From the NCBI GenBank assembly GCA_913056245.1, contig CAJXME010000014.1, forward strand, positions 1 to 12,274: DNA of 12,274 nucleotides, read 5' to 3'. Shown here in pieces: positions 1-7,804 of the stretch; position 1 is the first letter of the stretch, and each line of letters begins with the position of its first letter. Origin of the DNA: an uncultured Alphaproteobacteria bacterium. GTDB taxonomy: Bacteria; Pseudomonadota; Alphaproteobacteria; Puniceispirillales; UBA1172. Position numbers and translations under genes: made by a program. The notes beneath the pieces were generated by a model that was given only the letters and a program-made list of their open reading frames with translations, searched no databases and was not told the DNA's origin.

Positions 1-670
1 ACAGCACCCCGCCATCCGCGATATCATTTGGGTTGGTGGTCATCTGGCCATTTTTATCAAGCCCTGTCCCCATGGGCACATCATGGCCTTCACGGGCGGC
101 GATTTGCACTTCGCCCATCGCCATGGACGCGGTCGCCATATCAAACACCACTGGCGTTTGCCCGGGACGTGGCCAAGCAAAGGAAATCGGGTTGGTGCCA
201 AAGAGCGGCTTGGTCGCGCCGGCGGGCGCCACCGCTGGCATATATGGGGTGCAGGCCAAACCAACGAGGCCTTCTTCAGCAAGAACTTCCACTTCAGGCC
301 AAAGCGCCGCCATATGATGCACATGGCTGATGGATAAAACGGCAACGCCAATGTCTTTGGCGGCTTTTGCGAGCAACGGCAATCCAACGGCGTGAGCCAT
401 GGGCGCGTAGCCATTATCACCATGGAGTCGGATGACGGCCGGTGTGACCATGGTGGCTTTGGGTTGAGCATTGCCTTTGACTTTGCCGGAGCGCAAGGAC
501 GAAATATAAGCGGGTAGGCGGAACAACCCATGGCTATGCGAGCCATCGCGTTCGGCGGTCATGATCGTGTTCGATAGCGCCGCCGCATTGGCCGCATCAG
601 CGCCGTTTTGCGTTAAGCAATCATGGGCAAGTTTGTAAATCTCATCGAGGGATAATGGGGTGGTGCTCAT
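1..670 (-). CDS. Malate/L-lactate dehydrogenase-family reductase, DpkA-like (3' end outside window)
   Basis: Partial gene: the 223 N-terminal residues are present and the C-terminus lies beyond the left edge (family members are about 330-350 residues). I read it as an NAD(P)H-dependent Ldh_2-family oxidoreductase, the fold shared by delta1-piperideine-2-carboxylate/delta1-pyrroline-2-carboxylate reductase (DpkA), YlbC/AllD and YiaK. Visible marks are AERDGSHSHGLFRLPAY at about residues 39-55 (family SHG...R catalytic region), HGDNGYAPMA (83-92), a HVHHMAALWPEVE stretch (116-128), KPLFGTNPISFAWP (154-167) and FDMATA (176-181). The ALWPEVE and FGTNP wording looks closest to DpkA enzymes that reduce cyclic ketimines to L-pipecolate or L-proline, but substrate cannot be settled from a fragment. 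The ATG at 670 has an AGAGGAA ribosome site 7 bases upstream that overlaps the thiolase stop codon 11 bases away, so the two genes are almost certainly co-transcribed and translationally close-coupled. Confidence 0.85.
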   Translation of the reverse strand, partial: MSTTPLSLDEIYKLAHDCLTQNGADAANAAALSNTIMTAERDGSHSHGLFRLPAYISSLRSGKVKGNAQPKATMVTPAVIRLHGDNGYAPMAHAVGLPLLAKAAKDIGVAVLSISHVHHMAALWPEVEVLAEEGLVGLACTPYMPAVAPAGATKPLFGTNPISFAWPRPGQTPVVFDMATASMAMGEVQIAAREGHDVPMGTGLDKNGQMTTNPNDIADGGVL

Positions 671-681
671 GATAAATTCCT

Positions 682-1878
682 CTAAATCTGTGTATCAATA
701 ATAACGCTAATGCCTTGGCCGCCGCCAATGCACATGGTGGCAAGACCATAGCGCCCTGACCGCCGTTTCAATTCATAAATTAATTTCGTCATGATCACCG
801 CGCCGGTTGCGCCAACGGGGTGACCCAGCGCAATTGCGCCGCCATTGGGATTGACGATATCCGCCGGCAAGCCGAGCTGTTTTGAAACCGCGCAGGCTTG
901 AGCGGCAAAGGCTTCATTGCTTTCCACAACATCAAGGTCTGTGATGCTGATCCCGGCCTTGTCGAGCGCCATTTTTGTGGCGGGAACAGGCCCCATCCCC
1001 ATCACCCGTGGCGCGACGCCACCAAATCCATAGCCAATGATCCGAGCCATGGGGGAGGCGCCATGGGCTTCAGCCGCCGACGCCGTGGCCAAAACAAGCG
1101 CGGCGGCGCCATCGTTGATTCCTGAGGCGTTGCCAGCGGTGACACTGCCATCTTTTTTGAAGACTGGCCGCAAGCCCTCAAGGTTTTCAAGGCTCGCGTC
1201 ATCACGGATGTATTCATCAACCTCAAAGACCACGGTTTTGCGACGTTCCGTGACCTCAATGGGGGTGATTTGTTCTTTGAAGAACCCCGCGTCACGGGCG
1301 GCGGCGGCGCGGCGTTGGCTTTCCAGCGCGAAGGCGTCTTGATCTTCGCGGCTGATGCCTTCATCGCTCGCGACATTTTCCGCGGTGATCCCCATATGCC
1401 CGAGGCCAAAAGGATCATGCAGAGCGCCCAGCATCATGTCATGCACCGTGGCATCGCCCATGCGTGATCCCCAACGCAAACTTGGCATCAAATGACCGCC
1501 ACGGCTCATCACTTCAACCCCGCCCGCAAGCGCAGTTTCCGCATCACCCAATTGCAGCAATTGAGTGGCGCTGACAATCGCTTGCAAGCCACTGCCGCAA
1601 AGCCGATTAACGGTCAGCGCTGGTGCGCTTTCCGCCATGCCCGCGCCGATGGAAATACAACGCGAGACATACATATCTCGCGCTTCAGAATGGATCACAT
1701 TGCCAATCACCGCATGGCCAATTTGCACAGCCGGTATCCCGCTTCTTTGGATCGCGGCGGCGGCGATTGCTGTGCCGAGATCAATGGGGGTGGTGTTTTT
1801 CAGTGTACCGCCAAAACCGCCGATCGCCGATCGCGTGGCCGAAAGGATGAATACGTCATTGCCAGAAGTCTTGGACAT
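682..1878 (-). CDS. Thiolase (acetyl-CoA C-acyltransferase)
   Basis: 398-residue cytosolic thiolase, the normal size for the degradative/biosynthetic type. It would cleave 3-ketoacyl-CoA with CoA, or condense two acetyl-CoA. All catalytic landmarks are present: nucleophile Cys94 in [20 protein letters not shown] (319-327), His353 in [15 protein letters not shown] and the second cysteine, Cys383, in [10 protein letters not shown] chose the ATG at 1878 (MSKTSGND) because an AAGG sits 5 bases upstream, because the family N-terminus aligns there, and because an in-frame TTG farther upstream (1944) falls inside the predicted -35 box. It is the first gene of a leftward pair with the DpkA-like reductase and is divergent from the IOR-doeA-doeB operon. 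Whether it acts on acetoacetyl-CoA or longer 3-ketoacyl-CoAs cannot be read from the sequence. Confidence 0.95.
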   Translation of the reverse strand: MSKTSGNDVFILSATRSAIGGFGGTLKNTTPIDLGTAIAAAAIQRSGIPAVQIGHAVIGNVIHSEARDMYVSRCISIGAGMAESAPALTVNRLCGSGLQAIVSATQLLQLGDAETALAGGVEVMSRGGHLMPSLRWGSRMGDATVHDMMLGALHDPFGLGHMGITAENVASDEGISREDQDAFALESQRRAAAARDAGFFKEQITPIEVTERRKTVVFEVDEYIRDDASLENLEGLRPVFKKDGSVTAGNASGINDGAAALVLATASAAEAHGASPMARIIGYGFGGVAPRVMGMGPVPATKMALDKAGISITDLDVVESNEAFAAQACAVSKQLGLPADIVNPNGGAIALGHPVGATGAVIMTKLIYELKRRSGRYGLATMCIGGGQGISVIIDTQI

Positions 1879-1915
1879 GGGAGCCTTGCCTTTTTGTGAT
1901 ATCATTGAATTTGCT

Positions 1916-1944
1916 ATTTTGTGGCGGCAAGGGCGCGGCGTCAA
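1916..1944 (-). promoter_or_regulatory. Predicted sigma-70 promoter for the thiolase gene
   Basis: On the minus strand TTGACG (1944-1939, 5 of 6 consensus) is followed after 17 bases by CAAAAT (1921-1916, 4 of 6). Transcription would start near 1909, about 30 bases before the ATG at 1878. Pattern match only; no other equally good match was seen in the 225-bp divergent gap. Confidence 0.5.
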
Positions 1945-2055
1945 ACACTATCGAAAATCCGCCGCAAAAAACTCGCCTGCGGTTTTGATTATGGCTTTTA
2001 ACCCCAAGGCAAAAGCGATAACGTAATGGGTAATCGCGTGGAAGAAAAAGATCAT

Positions 2056-2079
2056 CACTTTGAAATAAACACTTTGAAA
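2056..2079. repeat. Tandem 10-bp direct repeat CACTTTGAAA upstream of the IOR gene
   Basis: CACTTTGAAA occurs exactly twice, at 2056-2065 and 2070-2079, a 14-bp period, ending 11 bases before the ribosome site of the IOR gene. The first copy contains TTGAAA, a possible -35 box, but no good -10 follows at standard distance. It could be a pair of activator or repressor half-sites controlling the rightward operon. Confidence 0.45.
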
Positions 2080-2090
2080 AATCATTAGGC

Positions 2091-2096
2091 AAAAGG
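2091..2096 (+). promoter_or_regulatory. Ribosome binding site that fixes the TTG start of the IOR gene
   Basis: AAAAGG at 2091-2096 lies 7 bases before the TTG at 2104. No ATG occurs in frame until about codon 121, which is past the conserved N-terminal region, so this site decides the start. Confidence 0.75.
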
Positions 2097-2103
2097 TGCA
2101 GAT

Positions 2104-5100
2104 TTGTCTGCGGTAAAACTATCAGATTGTTACACGGCGACGAAAGGTCCGGCCTTGATCAGCGGCACCCAAGCCTTGGTGCGATTGCTGCTCGAACAAG
2201 CGCGGCTTGACCGAGAGCAAGGCTTGAACACCCGCGGCTTGGTCAGCGGATACCCCGGCTCACCTTTGGGCGGTCTTGATCTCGAATTGGCGCGGTCAAA
2301 GCGGTTCCTCGATGAAGACGGCATTGTGTTCCAACCGGGCATCAATGAAGAATTGGCCGCCACCGCCCTTTGGGGCAGTCAGCATGTGGGGCTTTACGAT
2401 CAATCCGAATATGATGGCGTCTTCGCGCTTTGGTATGGCAAGGGTCCGGGGCTTGATCGCGCTATGGACGCGCTCCGTCACGCCAATCATGGCGGGGTCG
2501 CGCCCCATGGCGGCATGGTGATTGCCGTGGGCGATGACCCGATGGGTAAGTCATCGACCTTGGCCTATCAATCGGATCAGGGCTTTTTATCCTTGGGCGT
2601 TCCTTATTTTTTCCCGCGATCGGTTGACGATATTATTCCGATGGGCCTCAAAGCCTTTGCCTTGTCGCGTCATGCGGGATGCGTTGTGGGGCTGAAGATT
2701 GTGATCGATACGGCTGATGCCAATGCGATCATCGATACCGGTGCTTTGCGCCCGGATATCTCCACCCCTCAGCCCATGCCATCGGTGCATATCGCGCGCC
2801 ATGACCCCGCCTTGCTGAGGGAAACCAAACTGCATCAATCACGTCTTCCCGCCGTCCGCCAATGGCAAAGACAGAATAACGTGAACCCAATTGTCCTGAC
2901 CCCGCAAAAAAAGACCTTGGGCATCATCGCGGTGGGCAAAGCGGCGCAAGAAACCCAAGAAGCTTTTCATCTTTTAGGATTAGATCAGCCGGAACAAAAA
3001 GGCATTGGGATGATGGTGATGACCATGCCCTATCCGATTGATGCTGAAACCATGCGCGATTTTGCCAAAGGCTATGATGAAATCCTTGTTATCGAAGAAA
3101 AACGTGCCTTTGTGGAAGATCAATTGGGGCGGGTGCTGGTCAACACGCCCCATCCCCCGCAATTGAGCGGCAAAACAACCCCATCAGGACAAGTGCTTTT
3201 GCCAGAATATGGGGAATTGACGGTTGAATTGATCATGGCGGCCATCCAAGATCGCGCGGCGTCTTTGGGGATCATGACGCCAGCCCCGCAAGATGCCGCC
3301 GCCCCGCAATTGGGCAATCTTCCCGCCGTGCCAACGCGCACCCCATATTATTGCGCGGGATGCCCCCATAATTCTTCCACCAAAGTCGGCGAGGGCGATA
3401 TCGCGGGCATGGGGATTGGTTGCCATTCGATCAGCGGCTTTCTGACGCCAGACAACATCACAAACTTTTCCCAGATGGGTGGCGAAGGGGCGTTTTGGAT
3501 TGGCCGCGCGCCGTTTTCAAGCCTTGATCACACGCTCCAAAATATGGGCGATGGCACCTATACCCATTCGGGGTATTTGGGCATTCGCGCGGCGGTGGCG
3601 GCAGGGGTCAATATGACCTTCAAGATTCTCTATAACGATGCAGTCGCCATGACCGGCGGCCAAGACGCTGCTGGCGGCAGTGAGCCTTATGTCATGGCGC
3701 AGCAATTGCGCGCCGAGGGCGTCAAGAAAATTGCCGTGGTCACGGATCAGATCAAAACCACCAAAGCATCGGGGGCTTGGCCGGATGGGGTGAGTTTCCA
3801 TCATCGCCGTGATTTATTATCCGTCCAAGATGACTTGAGCAAGATCAAAGGCGTGACCACTTTGCTTTATGTTCAGACCTGCGCGGCTGAATTGCGCCGC
3901 CGTCGCAAACGCGGGAAAATAGCGGATCGCGCCGAACGGCTGTTGATCAATGAAGCTGTTTGCGAAGGCTGCGGTGATTGCGCGGTGAAATCAAATTGCG
4001 TGGCGGTGAAGCCCGTGGCGCATCCCGACGGCATCAAGCGTCAGATTGATCAATCGACCTGCAATAAAGATTATTCCTGCAATGAAGGCTTTTGCCCAAG
4101 TTTTGTCAGCATCGTCCCGAAAGGCAATATGGCAAGCGCCGAGCGGCCATCCTTACCCGAGGGCAAGACGTTGCCGGCGCCGTCTTCCTTTAAGCCGGGC
4201 ATCAGCAATATTTACATCGCCGGGATTGGCGGAACAGGCGTCTCGACCTTATCGGCGATGCTGGTGATGGCGGCGCGATTGGATGGCCATTACGCGCAAG
4301 CGGTGAACAATACCGGCCTGTCGCAAAAAAATGGCGGCGTCACCGCGCAATTGCGGATGTCGCCCGACACGTCCTTAAAAGCGCGGATGGTGCGATTGCC
4401 GCCGCGTTCCGCTGATCTGCTTTTGGGCTGTGATGCGGTGGTGGCGGCCAATGATCAAGCGTTGAAGAGCGTTGATCCTGACCGCACCACGGCGATCATC
4501 AATGCCCGGGTCGATCCCGTTGGCGTGGCTGGTGTTGGCACAGGGCAAGTGGTTGATGATCAATTGTTGCTCAACCGCTTTGATGCGGTGGTGGCGCGTG
4601 AGCGGTTGATCCACCGGAATGTTTCCGCGATGGCTGATCGCTTGCTGGGTTCCACCACCACGGCGAATGTCATGTTGCTGGGCATGGCGGTGCAAAAAGG
4701 CTTGATCCCCGTCAGCGTCGAGGCCATGGAAGAAGCCCTGAGGCTGAACGGTGTCGCGGTTGATGATAACATCAAAGCCTTCACTTGGGGGCGATGGCTT
4801 GCCCATGATCCTGATCAAGTGATGAGCGCGGCGGCCATGATGCCGGTGGCCTTGCCAGCGCTTGACGATAAACCTGCCCGTGATGCGGTGGCGTATTTTG
4901 CCGATCGTTTGATCGAATATCAGAACAAAGCCTATGCCGAGCGTTATCGCCATATCATGCAAGGGGTGATGGATCGGGTGGCGGCGTTTAGCCCTGAAGA
5001 TGATCGGCTTGCCCGAAAAGCGGCGCGGGTGGTTTATCGATTGATGGCGATCAAAGACGAATATGAAGTGGCGCGATTGATGACATCCTCGGCTTTCAAA

Positions 5101-5529
5101 GACACGATTGATCGCCAGTTCGGCGGTGCCGCGTCATTGCATTATAACTTGGCGCCGCCGCTTCTTGGATTTTTGAAAAACCGTGATGGCACGCCCAAGA
5201 AATTCCGGATTGGGTCTTGGATGGGGGTTGTGTTTAAGGTGTTGGCGGTGATGAAACCGTTGCGCGGCACGGTCTTTGATTGCTTTGGTTATGGCCGAGA
5301 ACGCCGCCGCGAATGGGCCTTCCGCGATGATCATTTGCGCCGAATCTCACAAATGGCATCCACGCTTGACGCCAAACAGGCCGATGAATTTGACGCGGTT
5401 CTCGAAGCCTTGCTGACGGTGCGAGGCTATGGCCATATCAAATCCGCATCCATGGACACCGCCGAAGCCAGCCTTGCGGGCATGGCCATGGTGGAACAAG
5501 CCGATGATCATTTGAAGAAAGCCTCATAG
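2104..5529 (+). CDS. Indolepyruvate:ferredoxin oxidoreductase, long fused form (2-oxoacid:ferredoxin oxidoreductase)
   Basis: 1141-residue single-chain enzyme that oxidatively decarboxylates aryl- or branched 2-oxo acids to acyl-CoA and passes electrons to ferredoxin. Domains in order: N-terminal pyrimidine/core domain (about 10-380, with SGYPGSPLGGLD at 48-59 and YGKGPGLDRAMDALRHAN at 111-128); TPP-binding domain (about 410-600, with YYCAGCPHNSST at 415-426, the GDG of the TPP/Mg motif at 482-484 and its partner Asn511 in YNDAVAMTGG); a ferredoxin-like region with Cys620, 623, 626 and 632 and a second cysteine group at 653, 659 and 664; the gamma domain (about 700-890, GIGGTGVST at 708-716 and TGLSQKNGGVTAQLR at 737-751); and a C-terminal extension (about 925-1130, YRLMAIKDEYEVARL) of the DUF6537 type seen in long bacterial forms. 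All expected motifs are intact. TTG start supported by AAAAGG 7 bases upstream. It is the first gene of an operon with doeA and doeB, an unusual partnership. Arylpyruvate preference is a family assignment only. Confidence 0.93.
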   Translation: MSAVKLSDCYTATKGPALISGTQALVRLLLEQARLDREQGLNTRGLVSGYPGSPLGGLDLELARSKRFLDEDGIVFQPGINEELAATALWGSQHVGLYDQSEYDGVFALWYGKGPGLDRAMDALRHANHGGVAPHGGMVIAVGDDPMGKSSTLAYQSDQGFLSLGVPYFFPRSVDDIIPMGLKAFALSRHAGCVVGLKIVIDTADANAIIDTGALRPDISTPQPMPSVHIARHDPALLRETKLHQSRLPAVRQWQRQNNVNPIVLTPQKKTLGIIAVGKAAQETQEAFHLLGLDQPEQKGIGMMVMTMPYPIDAETMRDFAKGYDEILVIEEKRAFVEDQLGRVLVNTPHPPQLSGKTTPSGQVLLPEYGELTVELIMAAIQDRAASLGIMTPAPQDAAAPQLGNLPAVPTRTPYYCAGCPHNSSTKVGEGDIAGMGIGCHSISGFLTPDNITNFSQMGGEGAFWIGRAPFSSLDHTLQNMGDGTYTHSGYLGIRAAVAAGVNMTFKILYNDAVAMTGGQDAAGGSEPYVMAQQLRAEGVKKIAVVTDQIKTTKASGAWPDGVSFHHRRDLLSVQDDLSKIKGVTTLLYVQTCAAELRRRRKRGKIADRAERLLINEAVCEGCGDCAVKSNCVAVKPVAHPDGIKRQIDQSTCNKDYSCNEGFCPSFVSIVPKGNMASAERPSLPEGKTLPAPSSFKPGISNIYIAGIGGTGVSTLSAMLVMAARLDGHYAQAVNNTGLSQKNGGVTAQLRMSPDTSLKARMVRLPPRSADLLLGCDAVVAANDQALKSVDPDRTTAIINARVDPVGVAGVGTGQVVDDQLLLNRFDAVVARERLIHRNVSAMADRLLGSTTTANVMLLGMAVQKGLIPVSVEAMEEALRLNGVAVDDNIKAFTWGRWLAHDPDQVMSAAAMMPVALPALDDKPARDAVAYFADRLIEYQNKAYAERYRHIMQGVMDRVAAFSPEDDRLARKAARVVYRLMAIKDEYEVARLMTSSAFKDTIDRQFGGAASLHYNLAPPLLGFLKNRDGTPKKFRIGSWMGVVFKVLAVMKPLRGTVFDCFGYGRERRREWAFRDDHLRRISQMASTLDAKQADEFDAVLEALLTVRGYGHIKSASMDTAEASLAGMAMVEQADDHLKKAS

Positions 5530-5540
5530 AAAGGGACAGT

Positions 5541-6728
5541 ATGATTACCCCCAAACTTTATTTTAGCCGTGAAGAATTTGCCGCGAGGGTTAATCGCAGT
5601 CGTGAAGAGATGCAACGCCGAGGGCTGGAGGTGCTGATTATCAGCGATCCGTCTAATATGGCGTGGCTAACGGGATATGACGGCTGGTCTTTTTATGTCC
5701 ATCAATGCGTTGTCTTGGGGCTTGAAGGCGAGCCGATTTGGTTTGGCCGCGGTCAAGATGCCAATGGCGCGCTTCGCACCTGCACGATGCATCCGGATCA
5801 CATCATTGGTTATGAAGATCATTATGTGCAATCCACCGAACGCCACCCTATGGATGACCTGTCCCGCCGCATGATCGATTGGGGTTGGGGGAATAAAAAA
5901 ATCGGCGTTGAGATGGATAATTATTGGTTCACCGCCGCCGCCTATCAATCTTTGCAAACGCATTTGCCGAATGCGTCTTTTCATGACGCCACAGGCTTGA
6001 TCAATTGGATGCGGGCGGTGAAATCCGACCAAGAACTCGATTACATGCGCAAAGCCGGTCAGATCGTCAGCAAAATGCACCATCGCATCATCGATAAGGT
6101 TGAGCCGGGGATGCGCAAAGTTGATCTGGTGGCGGATATTTATGACGCGGGATTGCGCTTTGATCATGATCTGGGTTTTGGGGGGGATTACCCTGCCATC
6201 GTTCCGCTTCTGCCGTCAGGCTCAGACGCCGCCGCGCCGCATTTGACCTGGGATGATCTGCCCATGGAATCAGGACAAGGCACGTTTTTTGAAATCGCGG
6301 GCGTGGTGCATCGCTATCATTGCCCTCTGTCGCGCACGGTCTTTTTGGGCAAGCCGCCGCAAGATATGCTCGATGCTGAACAAGCGGTGCTGGAGGGGAT
6401 GGAAAAAGGCCTTGAAGCGGCGCGCGCGGGCAATATGTGCCAAGACATTGCCGAAGCCTTTTTCGGCACGCTTGAGCGATACAATATCATCAAAAACAAC
6501 CGCGCGGGTTACGCCATTGGCCTTTCGTATCCGCCGGATTGGGGTGAGCGCACCATGTCGATCCGCCGCGGTGATACCTCACTCTTGCAAGAAAACATGA
6601 CTTTCCATTTCATGACAGGGCTATGGATGGAAAATTGGGGGCTTGAGATCACCGAAAGCATCGTCATTAAAAACGGCGCGCCGGAATGCTTGGCGGATGT
6701 GCCGAGGCAAATGGTGGTGAAGTCATGA
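5541..6728 (+). CDS. doeA: Ectoine hydrolase DoeA (EutD)
   Basis: 395-residue cytosolic M24/creatinase-fold protein, full length for ectoine hydrolases. It opens the ectoine ring to give N-alpha-acetyl-L-2,4-diaminobutyrate, the first step of ectoine catabolism. The creatinase N-domain carries DPSNMAWLTGYDGWSFYVHQ (36-55) and the catalytic domain carries GGDYPAIVPLLPSG (214-227), FFEIAGVVHRYHCPLSRTV (249-267), SYPPDWGERTMS (329-340) and GLEITES (367-373), which I recognise as DoeA/EutD signatures. The canonical M24 metal site is degenerate: the first Asp position is Glu251, the SDxTRT motif reads CPLSRT and the usual GHGIG reads GYAIG. That suits a ring hydrolase rather than an aminopeptidase. 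The ATG at 5541 has AAGG 6 bases upstream, 11 bases after the IOR stop, and the stop overlaps doeB by 4 bases (ATGA). In Ruegeria the equivalent EutD forms a complex with EutE, so tight coupling here makes sense. Confidence 0.93.
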   Translation: MITPKLYFSREEFAARVNRSREEMQRRGLEVLIISDPSNMAWLTGYDGWSFYVHQCVVLGLEGEPIWFGRGQDANGALRTCTMHPDHIIGYEDHYVQSTERHPMDDLSRRMIDWGWGNKKIGVEMDNYWFTAAAYQSLQTHLPNASFHDATGLINWMRAVKSDQELDYMRKAGQIVSKMHHRIIDKVEPGMRKVDLVADIYDAGLRFDHDLGFGGDYPAIVPLLPSGSDAAAPHLTWDDLPMESGQGTFFEIAGVVHRYHCPLSRTVFLGKPPQDMLDAEQAVLEGMEKGLEAARAGNMCQDIAEAFFGTLERYNIIKNNRAGYAIGLSYPPDWGERTMSIRRGDTSLLQENMTFHFMTGLWMENWGLEITESIVIKNGAPECLADVPRQMVVKS

Positions 6729-7735
6729 GCGCAACCTCTAATCCCGTGCGAAACCCCATCACGCCGACCATTCCCTTTGATGAAGATGGGGCGCATCACG
6801 GCTATTTGCGCCTGCCCCATAGCCATAACGCTTCGGCTTGGGGGAATTTGATGATCCCCATCACCGTCATCAAAAATGGTGATGGCCGGACGGCGTTGAT
6901 GACTGGTGCCAATCATGGTGATGAATACGAAGGGCCAGTGGCGCTGCAAAACCTTGCCTCTAGCCTCAAGCCAGAAGACATCACGGGGCGGGTGATCATC
7001 GTTCCTTATATGAATTATCCTGCTTTTCGGGCGGCGACACGCACCTCGCCGATTGACGGCGGCAATATGAATCGTATTTTCCCCGGCAAGCCTGACGGCA
7101 CCGCCACCCAGAAAATTGCCGATTATTTTGAAACGCAATTGGTGCCGATGGCGGATTTGGTGTTGGATTTTCATTCCGGCGGCAAGACGCTTGATTTTGT
7201 GCCTTTTGCCGCTTGTCATCGTTTGCCCGATGCCGATCATGAAGCCCAATGCAACGCCGCGATGATGGCGTTTAATGCGCCGTATTCCATGACGCTGCTC
7301 GAAATTGATAATGTGGGGATGTATGACACGGCGGTGGAAAATCAGGGCAAGGTTTTTGTCAGCACCGAATTAAGCGGCGGCGGGTCGATCTCCGCTCAAA
7401 CGGCGGGGATTGCTTTACGCGGCGCGCGAAATCTGCTCATCCATGGGGGGGTTCTAAAGGGTGAGATCGATCACCAGCCCACCGCCATTCTTGATATGCC
7501 TGATGGCGATTGTTTTTGTTTTGCCGAACAAGAAGGTCTCTTTGAAATCTGCGTTGACCTCGGCGAGACGGTGAGCAAAGGCGAGACCATCGCTAAAATC
7601 TGGCCTTTGGATCGGACGGGAGCGGCGCCAACACCCGTTCAAGCCAAACGAAGCGGTGTTTTGGCGGGGCGTCATTTCCCCGGGCTTGTGGCCATGGGCG
7701 ATTGTCTGGCGGTCATCGGGGTGGTGATGGCCTGA
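6725..7735 (+). CDS. doeB: N-alpha-acetyl-L-2,4-diaminobutyrate deacetylase DoeB (EutE)
   Basis: 336-residue zinc deacylase of the AspA/AstE (M14-like) family that removes acetate from N-alpha-acetyl-L-2,4-diaminobutyrate to give L-2,4-diaminobutyrate, the second ectoine-degradation step. Zinc ligands are visible as His64 and Glu67 in GANHGDEYEG and His150 in LDFHSGG. The family NMNRIFPG box is at 114-121, the probable catalytic glutamate is Glu215 in STELSGGG, and the C-terminal beta domain carries GLFEICVDLGETVSKGE (271-287). I chose the ATG at 6725 because it overlaps the doeA stop as ATGA, the usual signature of translational coupling, while an upstream in-frame start at 6686 would lie deep inside doeA. 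The enzymes that would take diaminobutyrate on to aspartate (DoeD, DoeC) are not in this window. Confidence 0.93.
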   Translation: MSATSNPVRNPITPTIPFDEDGAHHGYLRLPHSHNASAWGNLMIPITVIKNGDGRTALMTGANHGDEYEGPVALQNLASSLKPEDITGRVIIVPYMNYPAFRAATRTSPIDGGNMNRIFPGKPDGTATQKIADYFETQLVPMADLVLDFHSGGKTLDFVPFAACHRLPDADHEAQCNAAMMAFNAPYSMTLLEIDNVGMYDTAVENQGKVFVSTELSGGGSISAQTAGIALRGARNLLIHGGVLKGEIDHQPTAILDMPDGDCFCFAEQEGLFEICVDLGETVSKGETIAKIWPLDRTGAAPTPVQAKRSGVLAGRHFPGLVAMGDCLAVIGVVMA

Positions 7736-7804
7736 TCGCGCCATGAGCAAAGCTATACTTTTGGATAGGTTTACAGCCTTAAAGCCTGAAGATATGCTTT
7801 GATT

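Noticed and set aside
40..546. 168-codon open frame on the minus strand inside the first gene
   Set aside because: It is a shifted shadow of the Ldh_2-family gene, whose own frame gives clear family motifs from 670 to the window edge.
1879..1944. Longer thiolase beginning at TTG 1944
   Set aside because: The extra 22 residues have no counterpart in thiolases, the TTG is inside the predicted -35 box, and 1878 has a ribosome site.
1856..2092. Possible 78-codon gene on the minus strand across the divergent gap
   Set aside because: It overlaps the thiolase start and predicted promoter, and has no recognisable motif or ribosome site.
4375..4962. 195-codon open frame antisense to the IOR gene
   Set aside because: Low-complexity His/Arg-rich translation with no family motifs, opposite a fully conserved enzyme domain; a mirror of its codon bias.
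6509..7249. 246-codon open frame antisense to doeA and doeB
   Set aside because: It spans two well-supported genes on the other strand and shows no recognisable domain.
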